Shown piece by piece: positions 1 to 13,717 of a stretch of DNA of 64,000 nucleotides; position 1 is the stretch's first letter, and each line of letters opens with the position of its first letter. The DNA comes from Zonotrichia leucophrys gambelii. Taxonomy: Eukaryota > Chordata > Aves > Passeriformes > Passerellidae. The DNA lies in the NCBI RefSeq assembly GCF_028769735.1, contig NC_088172.1:90179951-90243950 (forward strand). Reading direction: 5' to 3'. Made by a program: the position numbers and the translations under genes. The notes below the pieces were generated by a model. That model searched no databases. It had not been told where the DNA came from and worked only from the letters and a program-made list of their open reading frames with translations.

Positions 1-1730
1 CTGCTGTCACCACCACAATCCCAAACTCAGTGATAACTTTCTTGAGAAAACTTTGACTCCCAGCCAAGCTGGGAATTTGCTCCACATGAGCAAATCATGT
101 CTAAATTTTGCCTCTTCACACCATGAGGAAGACTCCCAATTTTATTTGCCAGGCATTTCTCAAGGCAGTATCCCCTACCCTATCAAAAGATGCTCTTACA
201 TCATCATTCATTAAACATTTGCTGCATGATAGCTCCATTGTGCCATTGCATTCCAGCTATCTGTGTTTAGTTGCTCATAGTAAAATTGCTTTTACACTAA
301 TATGACTGCACAGGGCAGATTAATATGCAGCTGCACATAAATATTTGCCTTGCCAACTGGTCCTAGTTAGTTGGTTTGAGTGGAAAACCATGGGAGAGAT
401 TTGAAGCTAGAAGGCATAGAAATCTAAAGCCAGGATCTAACACAACGTTAGCTCCTTTTCTAGCTTATCCGTGGGTCCTCGCTTCCTAAGTATGTTACAT
501 ATAACTACTGCATTGCATTTTTAATTATTTTTGTTTTCTTCCTTGCAGTACCCATTTCTTACGTTTCTTCTTCAATGTATATAGTACCCCAGCAACATCC
601 ACATTTATAATTACAGAAGATAAAGTTAAAATATTCCTGAGGCAAAACTGCATTTTAACAACTGTGCTAATGTGGAAAACAACTTGTGCAGAATAAATAT
701 GCCCTACAATTAGTGGTATGCCGACATTTTTCATGGTTACCTTACATATAAATAAACTCAAGCCACTGACATTTTTCCTAAGGGCTTTTATCTCTGCAGC
801 CCCAAAACTGCAGACAGATTTGTTGTAAGTAACACTATCGCCATATTAAGTTTGAAAGCCCATTATTTTTTTAAAAATTCATCTGCTTTTGCATCTGCAT
901 GGCTCGGGGCTGGGCCGGTGGGTCTGATATTGTCTGTGTGATGAAGCGTGGGTGCATCCTGGGCTCCCCGAAGCCTATCATTTGGCTGAGGCTAACAGGA
1001 GGTGACTGGGCAAAGCCGTTTCACCTGAGGGTGGGCCAGGTCACAGGTCACTTGTAATAGCTTCTCCATGCATCTCCAGACCTGTAAATGAGACCAGAGC
1101 CTGACTCACTCCACTACACTTTCTTTGTCTTAGACGGATGCTCTAATCAAACAAATTACCCAGCCCGTGATCACAGCCACTGAGCCAGAGATGGTTCTGC
1201 AGACATTTGTCTGGAGCCCTCCAAGCCCCCTCGACCGCGCAGCTCTGCTTAAAAGAAAGGGCTAATGTTTTCCACCAAAGGTAATAAAAAAGATTGCAGT
1301 CGCTTAGCTAAGCTGGCTTCAGAAAAAAATCCCCAGAGACACCATGGGACACAGTTTGACACACGCAGCACAGCAAAGGGCATGTACAGGAAATAATGAA
1401 AGCTCTGGCTGCCCCCAGCATGGGGGTACGCACGCTGTGGCTCCATGGACTCAGAGCATCTCCATGAAGCCTAAATGATACATCAGTAAGAGAGTAGGTG
1501 CACCTCTAGATGGGATTACTCTCTACTTGGGGTCTTATTTTCTTTTTTTTTTAAAGGGGAAAAGGACTGAGATGGGTAAAAATCTCATGGGAATAAGGTG
1601 AGCCCAACCATAAATAACTGGGCTCATCCAGCACCAATAGAGAAAAGCATACAGGCGTGGTTTGTTTATTGTAAAAGTCAGCCTTAGGCAAAGGATTTAA
1701 AACTGATCAGCCTGCTGCAAACATATTATA
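1..1730. other. Non-coding sequence, no gene recognised
   Basis: No open frame longer than about 78 codons, and none resembles a known protein family. The sequence is of mixed composition with no tandem repeat and no transposon end that I recognise. If the poly(A)-site candidate just downstream is real, part of this stretch could be 3' untranslated sequence of a plus-strand gene, but no coding exon is visible. No confident function. Confidence 0.5.
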
Positions 1731-1734
1731 TTAG

Positions 1735-1900
1735 TCTTGTATTTATTTATTGCACAGTCCTTTAGTTTTATTTATTGACTGTCATTTCCTACTGTACTGC
1801 AGGCAGCACTGTCACTGTATTTTCTTAAAACTTTCACAATAAATTTGTAAACATTAAAAAAATCCCAGCCATCCCATATTTTTGTCCTGTGTTTTCCAGA
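1735..1900 (+). promoter_or_regulatory. Candidate 3' UTR end: AU-rich elements plus poly(A) signal
   Basis: Two runs of overlapping ATTTA pentamers (about 1740-1752 and 1768-1776) are followed by an AATAAA hexamer at 1838-1843 and then, about 35 bp on, a T/GT-rich stretch (about 1877-1900). This order of AU-rich elements, cleavage signal and downstream GU/U-rich element is that of a vertebrate mRNA 3' end. Chance AATAAA hexamers are common in AT-rich DNA, and no coding exon is visible upstream in the window, so this is only a candidate. It would imply a plus-strand transcript ending near 1860. Confidence 0.3.
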
Positions 1901-4900
1901 TATTTTGGCTTTTGTAGAAGTAATGTCAGTTGTTTACTTGATTCTAATTCAAAGAAAAAGAACACAACCACCATCCTAGGTACTTTCTAGTTTCAGATGT
2001 TTTGTGTGATTGTAAAAGAGAAGAAACCAGTTTTGACTGAGAGAATGAGCTACTGCAAACAATCTGTTGCTAATATAGTCTAATTGCTAGTGATATTTTG
2101 AGAAAACAATTAAATTGGAAGTGGGGTTACTTTGGTGTTTATTGTCTGTGACAGCTTCTTTTTAAACAGGCTCAAGGGCTGCTGAACTGAGGCTGTGATG
2201 ATGTGTGAATAATACTTATCATCAATACAGAGCCAGCCGGCAAAGCAGGGAATTAAAAAATGGTCAAACTCACCTGTTAGACATGTCAGGATGGGCAGGG
2301 ATCTGTTACATGGTCAACATGGTCACAGGTAGCTTCTTCCACTTACCTGTATTTGCACCCTGCAGCATCAACGTCCTTTTATTGCCCTAGGAATTGTGGG
2401 GATGATGCTTAGGTGCCTCCTGAGTTTGAGCTAAAAGTCAGTATAAATTTGGTTGTTGGAGGGAAAGGTACCATATACTGGAAGGAATACATTTGAACCA
2501 TCAGTCTAACAGCCCAAGGGAAATGTCTGGGCAAAATTCCTGTGGATTTTCCCATGTCCAGGCTTTCACTGCTGGTTGTCACTGTGATTAGTTCAAGGTG
2601 TAAACAGATGTGCCCTCTGCAAGCAGATGTGCTAAAAGAAGAAGTTGTCACCCACCACCAGGCCTCCCACTTCTTCTTTAACACCTCTGCTGGAAAACAC
2701 CCTCTCTCCCTCCCCACCAGCAAAGCTGCTCACCTGGGTCCATACAGTCCTGTTTTGAACACCTCCAGGCAATGCTCCAAAACCTTTGGCTGAGATGAAG
2801 CCATTCCTGTGCAACCAAAATGGCTTTCTATAAGTCAGTGATATGGTTGGGTCAGCAGCATTTAATTGAGTTCTTGTCATGCCATCACATACAAGCTACC
2901 ACAGAAATGGCATTAAAAAGAAATAGCAATTCTCAGTTCAAAGAGGCCAGATCTTTGGAAATATGTGACATTGTAAAATGGTAACAATGGTTAAGTTACT
3001 GAACTTGGTACCACTGGAAGAGGTCATCACCAGCCCCAGCCCACACCATCCTGGCCTTCAGCAAGTGCTGAGGGTGTGTTGCTGCTCCTCAGTGTCAAGA
3101 AGTCCAGGCATGGCAGAGAGGACTATTTAACCCCATCTATATATTGGTTGGTGAGCTGCAGAGTTTGCATTTACCAGCTTTTTTGTTGTGGCAGTAAGTC
3201 TAGGAACCACTTCTTTATATCTCCTATGAGAACACTAGTGCTCACAATATCTTCCAGCTCCAGAAGTCGGAGATTTAGGAAAAGCATCAGCTGCCGTCTA
3301 AGTGGGAAGAAAATCAGATGAAAGGTTTTGACAGTGAGAGACAGTGTCTCAGGAGCTCTCTCTTTTTTGTCCTCTCTGCAGAAGTGCTTGCATCAAGACC
3401 TTAAAATCCCTCTGTAAAAGCTGTTTGTGTGAGAGCAGATGGTATTTCATTGTCTTTTGCTACTGATCTTGAATTATCAGCCTTTATAATGAAAATGCCA
3501 ATTCAGCCTTGACTATTCTGCTATAACTCTACCAGGACCACTATAATGCACACGCCATATATACTGAATATTTATTATGGTACTGTGCATATTATTTATT
3601 GTATATGCAGCATATTTTGTAGGTGAAAAATGATACCTTATCTAAGTCAATGAGCATAACCCAGAAAAATATGGCAGAGTAATCATGTGATTCATAATTG
3701 ACATCTGCTCTCCAAAGACTGGGATAGAATCTGAATTTTCAGCATGCACTGGAAATGCTCTCCTGTTTGCTGGTCTGGGCATAACCATGCCACTGCTCTC
3801 TCCAGCAGCTCCATCAGTCTTCAGTATTTCCATAATTCCCTGGGTGCATAGAAAAGCTGGGCCAGGCACATGATGAAAATATTTCAAGAAGTTCCTAAAA
3901 AGTGCTGATGTTTTTCAGTGTCCAGAAAAAAGAAAATGAAGCAGATTTTTTCTGTCCAAATGTTAATGAGGACCAGCCTGTGCTCATCCTCAGGATTTTC
4001 ATAGATTCACAGTGGGATTTTATGTGTACACATGCATTCATGTATATATAAGTGTATCTTCTGCTCCAATGTCTGTTGGATATCTGTCTCTTGGATATCA
4101 CCACACAGCCTGGACGTGGCCAGACCAGCAAAACCTCTGTAGCCTCACCCCTCTCCAGCTCTGACTCTTTGGTTCAATCCTATTGTAAACTCCCATTTAA
4201 TGAATATGGTTTTCTGGAACAGCATACAAGTTCCTTCCATGTAGTTGAGACAATGTGGTCAAATTGCTGAGAAAAGAGGATTCTGGGTGTGGTGGTCAAT
4301 GGCTTTTGTCACTTTTTTGTCACTCATCCTTCCTTCTAGTCATGAGAAACTCATGGGGCAGTGGGTGTTCTGGCTGCATTCAGGTCCCTTTATTAGGTTG
4401 TCTCATCAGCCTAATTATTAACCAGATTTCCAGACTTAATGTATCAATGGATTACACAGACATCAGTGAACAACTTCCCAGAGGAGAAGGGGGATTTAGA
4501 AAAATCCACAGAAATTACATATTAGGTAAAGTCATATCTGATCTTCAGAGACTTGACTGAGTTTATGGAGAAGAGAAGGGCAATGAAGCTGGAATTTGAG
4601 AAATGGAGTTGTGTGAAGCCCCTCAGTTCAACAAGCACCTCAGCTTAGGAAGTTTTCCTTTTGCCATTTTAATTTTTCCTGCTTTTGTGAATTCTTTAGT
4701 GTCTGCTACTGCAGCTGGGAGAAATCTAGACGTGTCCCACCCCTTTGGAGCCTGGCTGCGATATGGCGTCCTTGCACGTGTGGGAGGGAGGGCAAGGGGG
4801 CTGAGGAGAAGATGAGGAAGGGTTTAGCAGAATAAACAACAAGACAGACGTAGCAAGAGTTTTTGAACAAGTGTCCAAATCACATTATCGATAGCATCTA

Positions 4901-5258
4901 GAGACCAGCCCACGTCTTTATTGGTGCTGCTCTTGCTGCGGGAACGTGGCCAAGTTTGTCTCAGCATTTGAGCAAGTCTTCCTTGTCAATTACTTTTTTT
5001 TCATTTGGATAGATTATGCTCTGTTCGTAGCACACTCAACAGCTGAAGAGAAAAGAGGCTTCACCACTTTGATATGCAAAAGACAACAAATTTTATGTAT
5101 ATATGAGGGGGGAGTTAATCCTGCTCTCACTGAAGCCTTTTGGAAGATTCCCAGTGACTTTGCAGAGACTTTGAATCATGGCCAGCTTTTTCTTTTTTTT
5201 TTTATTTTTTCCTTCCCCTCTTGCAAGATGTCAGGAATAAATATTTTAATTCAGAATA
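1901..5258. other. Non-coding sequence, no gene recognised
   Basis: Mixed-composition DNA with short open frames on both strands (longest near 100-128 codons), none with a recognisable domain. An AT-rich stretch at 3540-3620 contains repeated ATTTATT/TATTTATT motifs. I see no tandem repeats or transposon ends. Confidence 0.5.
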
Positions 5259-5264
5259 GCACTG

Positions 5265-5390
5265 TGGTGCCTCGCAGCGCTGCGGGCCGGGCCCCTGTCC
5301 CCAGCAGCCTGCGGCACTTTTCCCGGCAGTGAGGCGCGCAGCCAGAGTGCGGCCCTTGGGCGGGCATGGCCACACCGGGGAGGTGCCAAA
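5265..5390. other. CpG-rich GC patch
   Basis: About 125 bp with roughly eleven CpG dinucleotides and high GC, in a surrounding where CpG is rare. It contains GCGC and several GCGG/CCGG sites. It is shorter than a usual promoter CpG island. It could be an unmethylated regulatory site, a small orphan CpG island or a GC-rich repeat remnant. Open frames across it on both strands are a by-product of the scarcity of A/T-rich stop codons. Confidence 0.45.
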
Positions 5391-5934
5391 ACACTGCAGA
5401 ACAAGGCCATCAGCAGCCAGCAGACAGGCTGCTCTATGCATTCGAAACTCACAAAAAATACACGTAGTTCAGTTGGCTCAGTGAACTGCTGAGGAACCTG
5501 CATGCTGTTTGCAATGTCCCTGCTATGGAATAGGGCATAAGCCATTTTAGAGATAATTTAAAAATATTTCTGGTTCTCTGGGTATGCCAGATCAATGGCA
5601 ATAAGGCCAGCAATCAGTGCTTTATACCAAATAATCAAATCTGGTTTGGTTATGCTGCCCTTGCCCCAGGAGAATTTGGCAGCCAGGCACAGAGGATGAT
5701 GGCTTTACTGAGAGCAGGAGAAGAATAAGGCTTGCAAATAGTGTCTGCAAAAAAAACCCTCTTTAAAATTTTGTTGAATTTTAATGAAGGCAGCACACAA
5801 TGTGTAAGAGGGAGAATGCTGTTATGTTGCAGTGGACTTGCTTGCATGTCTAGCCCGGGAGCTGTTGCGAAGGCTCATGGTCTGTATCATGGGACTCAGT
5901 GTGCCTTGGAACACTGCTCAAGTAGTCAGTCATT

Positions 5935-6125
5935 TTATACACCCAGCATGTGCCCATACATATGGATAGGTAGAGACATGCAGGTACATTTATATATGTC
6001 TGTGTAAATCTGTATATACATATATGCATATATGTATACATATATATTTATAGACACACTGCATATTATTGAATATACATGTTATACCTTTGTATACATG
6101 CATGCATATGTATATATGTCCAGGC
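5935..6125. repeat. Degenerate (TATG/CATA)n AT-rich simple repeat
   Basis: Repeated TATA, CATA, TATG and GCATGCATATG units, interrupted and imperfect, over about 190 bp. This is low-complexity sequence that has decayed from an alternating purine-pyrimidine microsatellite. Confidence 0.7.
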
Positions 6126-9100
6126 TTCTATGCATTTTTATGAGAAAAACAAAATATAAAAGAGAAAACAACAAAATGTAGATAACTAACAAAACATAAT
6201 AAATACATGTATTTAACATCTTGAGTCTTTGCATGTATACAAATGTATGGGTGAAACAGTTTCATGGATACTTTACCTTTTCACATAGTAAAGGATGAAC
6301 CAGATTGCAGAATAACTGTTCACAGTGGATAATTGCTACAACGTAAATCAGAGAAACCAAGTTATCCTCCTTATGTATGGGTCAATATAAAGAGTCACTC
6401 ATGTTGTGACCAGCCTCCCCAAGAATAGTTTTACAAATGGTACTTGGAAATGCCCTTAGAGAGATGGTGTTTGTCTTTGAAAACCGTCTGGGCTGCCTTG
6501 GTGGGGTGGTACAGCCAGCACCTGACATCCCCAGCACCACTCACACTACAGCTCTCCAACAGCAAATGTGGTTTCAACACGTGAACATCAGCTGTTAGTG
6601 TGTTTGGAAGTTCAAAACTGCATCATCACTTCCTAACGGTCCTACCTCCTAAATGCTTCTACTCCACCTATTACCACATCATTTAAGCATCCTAGAATGG
6701 TACTAGGAAACATCAGTCTCTGGCCAAAAGAATCTGAAGTGCATTTTCTGGATGTAGCATTAAATTTCTTCTCAGGGATAGTTAGTCTTGATGACTGTCT
6801 TCCAGGTAAAGCAGAAAGAGATTGCCTTCTTCTGCCAAAAGGGGTAGAACAATATTTGTCCTGATTTCAGATGGCAATTGTTGGCATGCTGCTTGGAGTG
6901 GCTGGTACCCTGATTATGCAAATTCTATTCAAGAAAGGAAACATGATACTGGGTGGAAAAATGATAATGCAAAAATTGATAGCATTTCTGAAAGTCAAGC
7001 AAGCATCTCTGACTTCACTGTGTCACCTGGCTAATGCTAAAAGCTAATGCTAAGCCTGATTTTCATAGGGTTAAACCCAAACCACAAGACATGGCTGGTG
7101 CAAGCAAGTAACAGTGATAGCCAGGCAGTAGGTTTTGCCAAAATCCAGCTTAGACAGATCCTCCATACAGTCCCTGCCCTCAAAAAAAAAAAAAAAAAAA
7201 AGGAGCTGCTTGTTAGTAGGGACAAAAGTTGGTTTGGGTTTCTCAAGAAGCAGCATTATTCTCCTGCCCTCTGGTACTCAGTTCCTCCAGCATGTACCCA
7301 CAGGTGCTGTGAGCTGTGAGGTCTCAGTTGTGGGAATTCCTTCACCAGAGGAGCCTTCCTTGGCACAGGAAATTTTCCTTTTCTCCTCAGTTCCTGGTGT
7401 TTGAGGTCTTAATTTGTCGAGCCTTGCTTTTGAGCAGGAGAATAGCCCAGTCCTTTGAGAGTGATGTGGGATGCGGGACTGGAGAGAATCAGTAGGCCAT
7501 TTCCCAATACTTCTCAGATGCCCCCATTGAACAAGGGGGTGGGGGGGGGAACATCCTGGAGATTTCAGAAATGCCAACAGTAAAGGAAAGAAAGAATGAA
7601 GGAAAGAGCACAGTCACATCTGCAGCTGATTTACCCATATAAATAAATAGTAGGTTTCTCTGGCACTGCCAGCACAAATAATTAAATGGTGCGTTTAGGT
7701 TCTAGGACACCAAAATACAGAGGGATATGAGAGAGACTGACATGTATGTATTTCTCCCAAATCATATGTTTATCCTTCTTTCCCCTCTATGCAATTAAAA
7801 GTTCATTAATAACCATATGTCTAAAATAAAAGCTGTGCAGCAGGATTGGACTGGGCCATGCATCAGACAGCCTGCACAGGGAGCTGGGGGCTGCTGTGCC
7901 TGGGCTGAGACCGGGGCTCTGGTTTTACTTAGGGCCACGCCTCAGCAGTTTTAAGACAACACAATGCAATTACTCTGACCACAAAATGTTCTGCTAGAGC
8001 CTGATGGTCCCCAATGCCACCAGGAAGGGAGATACTGGGAGCAGGCCAGCCTTGCCAAAGCCTCTGTGATGGGGCTGTCAGCAGGCATCTCCCTTCTCAG
8101 ACAGCCCCAAGAAGTTAAGGTCCACATATACCTGCCAGACCCAGGGATTAGTTTCCTGTAGCTACCTGCTTTTTTCCTATGTGGGTGAACAGCTGAGGAT
8201 ATGTGAGACAGATGCTGGCATCCAGGGCTTGAAAAATGGTTTTTCTTCCTCTTAAAAAATCTTTGCCAGTGCTGGGAATCTGCTGCCTCTGTTCAGGTGA
8301 AGTTCCCTTGGCATTTTTTCTTAGAAGTAATGGAGACATCAAGCCTTATATGGATTCCATTATTATTTTGTTTTATTGTGTTGTCATTTTATGAGGGACT
8401 TGTAGCCCACAGGGAGCAGGAAGGCGCTACCAACTAAACTAGGGTGGGGAGCAGAGGAGGCACGTCAAGGATGCCTGGTATCGGGGAATGATTTCATCCA
8501 GAGCCCTATTGTGGCAGGGAAACAATTCTCGTTTACCAACAGGCCCACTATTGTGCTGCTGGTGCCAGAGGACATCTGTGGCTGGGCAGGATTGCACAAT
8601 TGCCAGTGTGGTCCCTGCCAGAGCCCTTGGCTCCATGGAGCTGGGACAGCAGGCAGGCCTCAGCGTGGTGTGTGGAACCGATAGACCTTGGTGAGGCAGC
8701 CTGAACCTGGCCATGCAGCCACAGGCTGTCAGAATTTTGCTGTGAGAGTCAGAGATCCATGCTGATACAGCCCCTCCTACTTGCTTCCCTGCCCTCTTAC
8801 ATCAATTTGGGGTCCTTGGGCCAATCAAATGTGTGACCAAACAAGCGATGTTGTAGCTACTCTGTGGGGTCTAAGCAAGAGAAGGGTGAGTCAGGTCATA
8901 TAATCCTTTTATTATTTTTAAAGCTGGACTCCATGTAGGCAATGTTAATAGCAAACCAAAGTGGGATTTGTGAGTTAAGATGACAAGTGGTGTTGAAATG
9001 TTTCAATCTCCTTATCTCTTTCCCAGACTTCTTCATCCAGAATTTAGATCACCTAAATGCAAACCCATGTGCCTCTGGCTTCCTCTTCTATTTTCAGTCA

Positions 9101-12100
9101 ATTTTCTTTTAAAATGGACATTGAATTTTTAACCTGTCGAGTAGGTTTGGAGCAGCTTTGAATGGAATGAAAGAGACACAGTGCTAATCTGATTTGCACA
9201 TCCAAATTCCACTTCTAGCACCTCTGACCTGAACCTTCAAAACCCTCAAAGCCAGAAACACCATATGTGTGGACAAGGAATCCACACTAAGTCATTATCC
9301 ATGAATGGGCACAAAGTCTCAGATAGTCAGAGAAGTTTGGAGGGTCAAAAGCTCCTTGGTGGCTTTCTAGACAGCACACAGCACAGCTACACATTGGCTG
9401 TGGGACCGTGGCAGCTCCTGAGAGGTCTAGACTGGGTTTTAAGGGATACATAGGCATAACTTTTAGTTTTACTGGTGAGTTCATGCTCACATGGGCACAG
9501 CTCATGTAGCTACATCATCTAATTTTCATGAAGTGTTTTGGGGACTGCCAGAAATGCAGATTCTGCATAGAACAAGCTATGGCAGAGATCTAGGATTTAT
9601 CTGCATCTCAGGAGGGTTTCATTGCATGCCCTGAGTTCCAACAGCTCTGCCTACCCAGGCTTGAAGCTCTGGCAGGTCTGTCTCTGACTGTACAGCAGCA
9701 ATATTCTCCAATTGCAGCGGCACACAGATCTGGTTGGTTGTTATCCTCTGCCTTCTTCAACTAGCCTGTGTCCTCATGGGGGCACCCTTTGGGGTTATGA
9801 TTACGGGTCCCACATCAAAAGTCAGTGCTGGAAGATAAAAAATTAGCTGATTTTTCACATCTCCTTTGAAAACCTGGAAACGGAGCTACACGCATACTCA
9901 GCTGGGCTGCAGGAATACTAACCAACCCCTTAGGAATGCTCTGCATGACAAGAGACTGGGACAACCCCAAGAGAATGAAAAAGTCAAAAATTGTTTTAAT
10001 TTACTTCCCTGTATGCCGTGTGCTCACCAAGCAGGGACTGGGAGAAACCTCCAAGCCTAATTGTTGTTTCTCCATAAGGGCATTTATAGAAGTATCTGAG
10101 TGGAGGGACACATACTCCTGTGGTGTCATGTCAGAATTTCTACAAAACCATGTAATTTGTGCATGTCTGCAACCTTGTATTTTGTTTTTGGGTTGGATTT
10201 TTTTTTTTAATTTTCTGTCATAGGCTGCTGGCAGATAAAATACTACTCCCTCAGCCTGTTATGAGTGTACACTGAGCAATTTCCAGCCAATTGGAGCTTT
10301 TCCACAAGATGGTACTTAGCCCAGTCTGTAATTGAAACAGGGCATGGATGCTCCTGGGGAAGGCAAACGTCAGCCAAAAAAACAGGCCGAGATAGTCAAA
10401 GATATTTAGTATACAAATAAGAAGATGTTTCATAAATATCTTATAAAAACTGTAATTTACTTCCCAACATTTCAGCAGATTATCTTAATGCAAACAGCAG
10501 ATGTATTTTGGAACGAGACAAATGTTTAGCAAAATTGAAGTTATTCATGTGCAGTCACACAGGGAATATTTGCATGATATTTTACTAATTGCTCTAAAAT
10601 CTGAATTGTAGCAAATAAACAAATAAGGGGAAAAAAACAGCAGAAAGATTAGCCCCAGGCCTCTCTTTTTAAATTCTCTGAGTCTTACTTCAACAGCTCA
10701 ACCTCTTTTCTCTGGTGTCCTGGAGTTCTTCCCCAGTCTCCTCATCATTCTTCTCAGGCCTGTTACCTTTCTGCAGACTCTTGTTTTTCCCTGATGGGAT
10801 TTCTTCTGAGAGGGGCTTGATTTTCTTCTCCCCTCGGAGTCCAGGACTCTCCCCTAGTCTGCAGTTCTGCCTGCTACTGTTTCTTATTGCTTGACTGGAG
10901 TCAACAAGGATAATTTCCAATGGCCAAATTTTCATTATCATTTTGGGGAAGTACTTTGCTATTGTACTGAGCTCAGGGATTGCCCCAAATAGGATTAGCC
11001 ATAGAGAAAAAACAACACAAAAGGAGTAGATGCTTTTATAGTGGCCAGGAATTTAGACTTTGGTTACTTTAACCTTCTCTTACAAGTTTCAAGTTACAGC
11101 AGCAAGGATCAAGTTGTAGTTTCTGATTGTTATGACATTATTTTTTGTCAGGTCTATTTATTTGCTCTCCCGGAAAAGAGAATGTATTTTGAGACGTCAA
11201 AATATTTTGTTTGCCTTCATTTGATTGTAAGAGGAGCTTTAAGCGAGGTAAGAAAAATGTATGTTTATCAAAATGTTGATGCAAAATAGATGGTTACATG
11301 CTTGCATATGTTTAATCCACCCAAAGGAATGCTGAGGGTACAAAAACTCAAGGAGTAGGAATTAAGCAAAGGTCAGAATTGAAACTGCTATGTCTTTCAT
11401 AGACATTGACTGGAGCAGGAGCAAGTAGGCTGCAGCATTGGAAACAGAAGTCCTTGGTTTCACACTACAGCTGTGTTTTACCCAAGGTGTTGCAGTTTCT
11501 TACAACAGTGAGTGTCGCTTATCACTTTTCTGTCCAGCCATGTAGGTGGGTAGGAAATGCATCTCTTACACATGACTTCTATGGCAAAGGGAATTTTTTT
11601 AGCACCTGAGTCTTTAAGATAAAAAATCACTTTGTAAGTCATGTCCTTAGCACTGAAAATTCTCCCTGTTCCATTCTGGACTCTGGAGGAGAGTCTGGGA
11701 GCCTTGGAGGGAGTCCAGCCTGATGCAGGGTGGACACCTTCTCTTAGCTCACACAACAAGCATTTTCAGGACCCTGCTCTTCACACTGGCCAGTATTTTC
11801 ATTTTAACCTTCATTTTCCTTATGGTTGTGGTGCAGGTGGATGGGGATGTTGATCTAAATGTTACTAGGTGCATTTTAGGTGCTAAAAAATAGTATAAAT
11901 TGTACATCTCAGTTAGTCCTCTGAAGTTTTGTTGAAGTACTTCTGTAGGGTCAGTTGGTAATTCTCCTGCAAACTGAATTTTCTTTTTTACTTGGAACAA
12001 GAAGATTAATACAAAAGTTGATGGGTATACTACCTGACTAAATAGGAAGAATAAAGGGGAGAACAGGGCATTACTGTCACTATTCTTTTTTCTTTAAGGG

Positions 12101-13700
12101 AGGAGGTTTCTATTCATGGAGTTTACACTTCGAACTTATTAAAGTCTTTCTTTAGCCTCTCCCATCCGCAGGTCATTGCAGGAATAAGTAAAAGGGAAAT
12201 GTTGTATTTTAACAGAGTCAAACAAAGTACATGAAACACACGCTTGCCACTGCATAACATTCCTGAAGTTAAATCACAGAACCAAGAAGAACTTTTTTTT
12301 CCTGCCTCTGTTTTGTACTTCATTGAAAAGAGCTCAAAGTATAATATTCTTTCAGGAAGTCCAAATTGTATTACTGGAAGTAATAGCAATCTCCTAAGCA
12401 AAATCCAATGGGACTCAGGCCACTGTGCTTTCTGAAAAGCTGCATTCAACCACTTGCAGTGTTGCCTCTTTCCTGAACACTACTCTTATGGTTATGTGCA
12501 GGGAGCTTAGTGTTCAGGAAGATTTAGATTATGCAAAAGCAGCTGGGTATTTTTGCACTGGGGTCTTCCAGGTGTTTCAGGCTTTATGGCAGTCTGGGGT
12601 CTTGGGAGAAGCTGTGAGAGTCCTGCCCATCCATCCTAACTTTGGTCCTGCTCCTCACTGTTGAATATGCATGTGTAACTTCCATGAATGTCATGTACAT
12701 GCATAGAGAGGGAAATAGATGCATTTATCTTGGCTCAAGACAAGCAGCATCTCCCCAGGGATCTTCTTAGGAGGTTACTGAGGAGACAACAGCAAAGTGG
12801 AGTGGGTTGCACCTTTCTACATATGTAGGTTGGAGAAATTATTGGTGTGTTGCTGATGCTTATGGTGAACAAATAGTTTATTTCTGGGCTAAGAAACATT
12901 CCAATGTAAATACTCAACTGGCAGCTAGCTGGAAGTTTGCCACTTGAAGTTAAAAGGCCCGTGACCAATGGTGTCAAATTAACATTTCCAAGTTGGACAA
13001 TGTACAAATGGTGTTCTTGGACCGAAATAGAAATAGATGAAAGTGGTCTATTGCAGTGCAAATAACAAACTGGCAACCAGCTGGTCATTGGAAAGAGAAT
13101 ATACTATGGGAATATGCTTTCTGCAGAAATACTTTATTTTGGAGATAAGTATCAACAATAGGAAGATGAGGCTTGTTTAACAAGAACCATATGGTCTTAT
13201 CCTGCTTTTATTTCACTGGCTGGCAAAGCCCTGATTGTCTTTTGTAGGTGCAGAATAGGAATTACTTCTAATAAACAAGAAGTACAATAAGCTGTTGATC
13301 CACTGTTGCCCTTCAAGAGTTATAAATAGGTTATTTTTAATGCACACACTGATATTTCAGGAGACTGAAAGGAAGCAGAATTGAAGGTGCTTGCTGAAAA
13401 ACAAAATTTTCTTCTGAGAAAATAAGCCAAGACAAAGAGCCATTCAAGATGAAGTTATCAAACTGTGTGAAACCAATACAGCAATAATTCCAAACTGATA
13501 AGTGGAGAAGTAGTAGATGGGTTAATTCAAAAGAAAAAGCAGTTTGAATTTTTGAGGAGAGAAAACAATAACCTGTAAAAAGTAACTTATGAGCAAATGC
13601 AGAATAAGGCAGAGACTTTGGTGAGGTTTAAGTTAACTATACAATTTAGTCTGTTAGCAATGCAATTAAAGATAACAGAATTTAGCATTGCAGTTTTGGT
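6126..13700. other. Gene-free sequence with minor low-complexity runs
   Basis: No gene recognised. Holds a run of 20 A at 7182-7201 and a short G-rich tract near 7540-7552. An open frame of 83 codons at 10690-10941 on the minus strand has a charged, protein-like composition but no known match. Other frames are at most about 121 codons and are not convincing. No transposon was recognised by eye, though old diverged elements would be missed this way. Confidence 0.5.
7182..7201 (+). repeat. Poly(A) run, 20 bp
   Basis: Uninterrupted run of A followed by GGAGCTGC. No retrotransposon body is recognised upstream, so it is not called a retroposon tail. Confidence 0.85.
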
Positions 13701-13717
13701 ATAGTCACAAAATTGTC

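Noticed and set aside
4165..4185. TTGGTTCAATCC resembling a tRNA B box
   Set aside because: No A box or cloverleaf stems at the required distance upstream or downstream.
7182..7201. Poly(A) run as a possible processed pseudogene tail
   Set aside because: No recognisable gene-derived sequence or target-site duplication around it.
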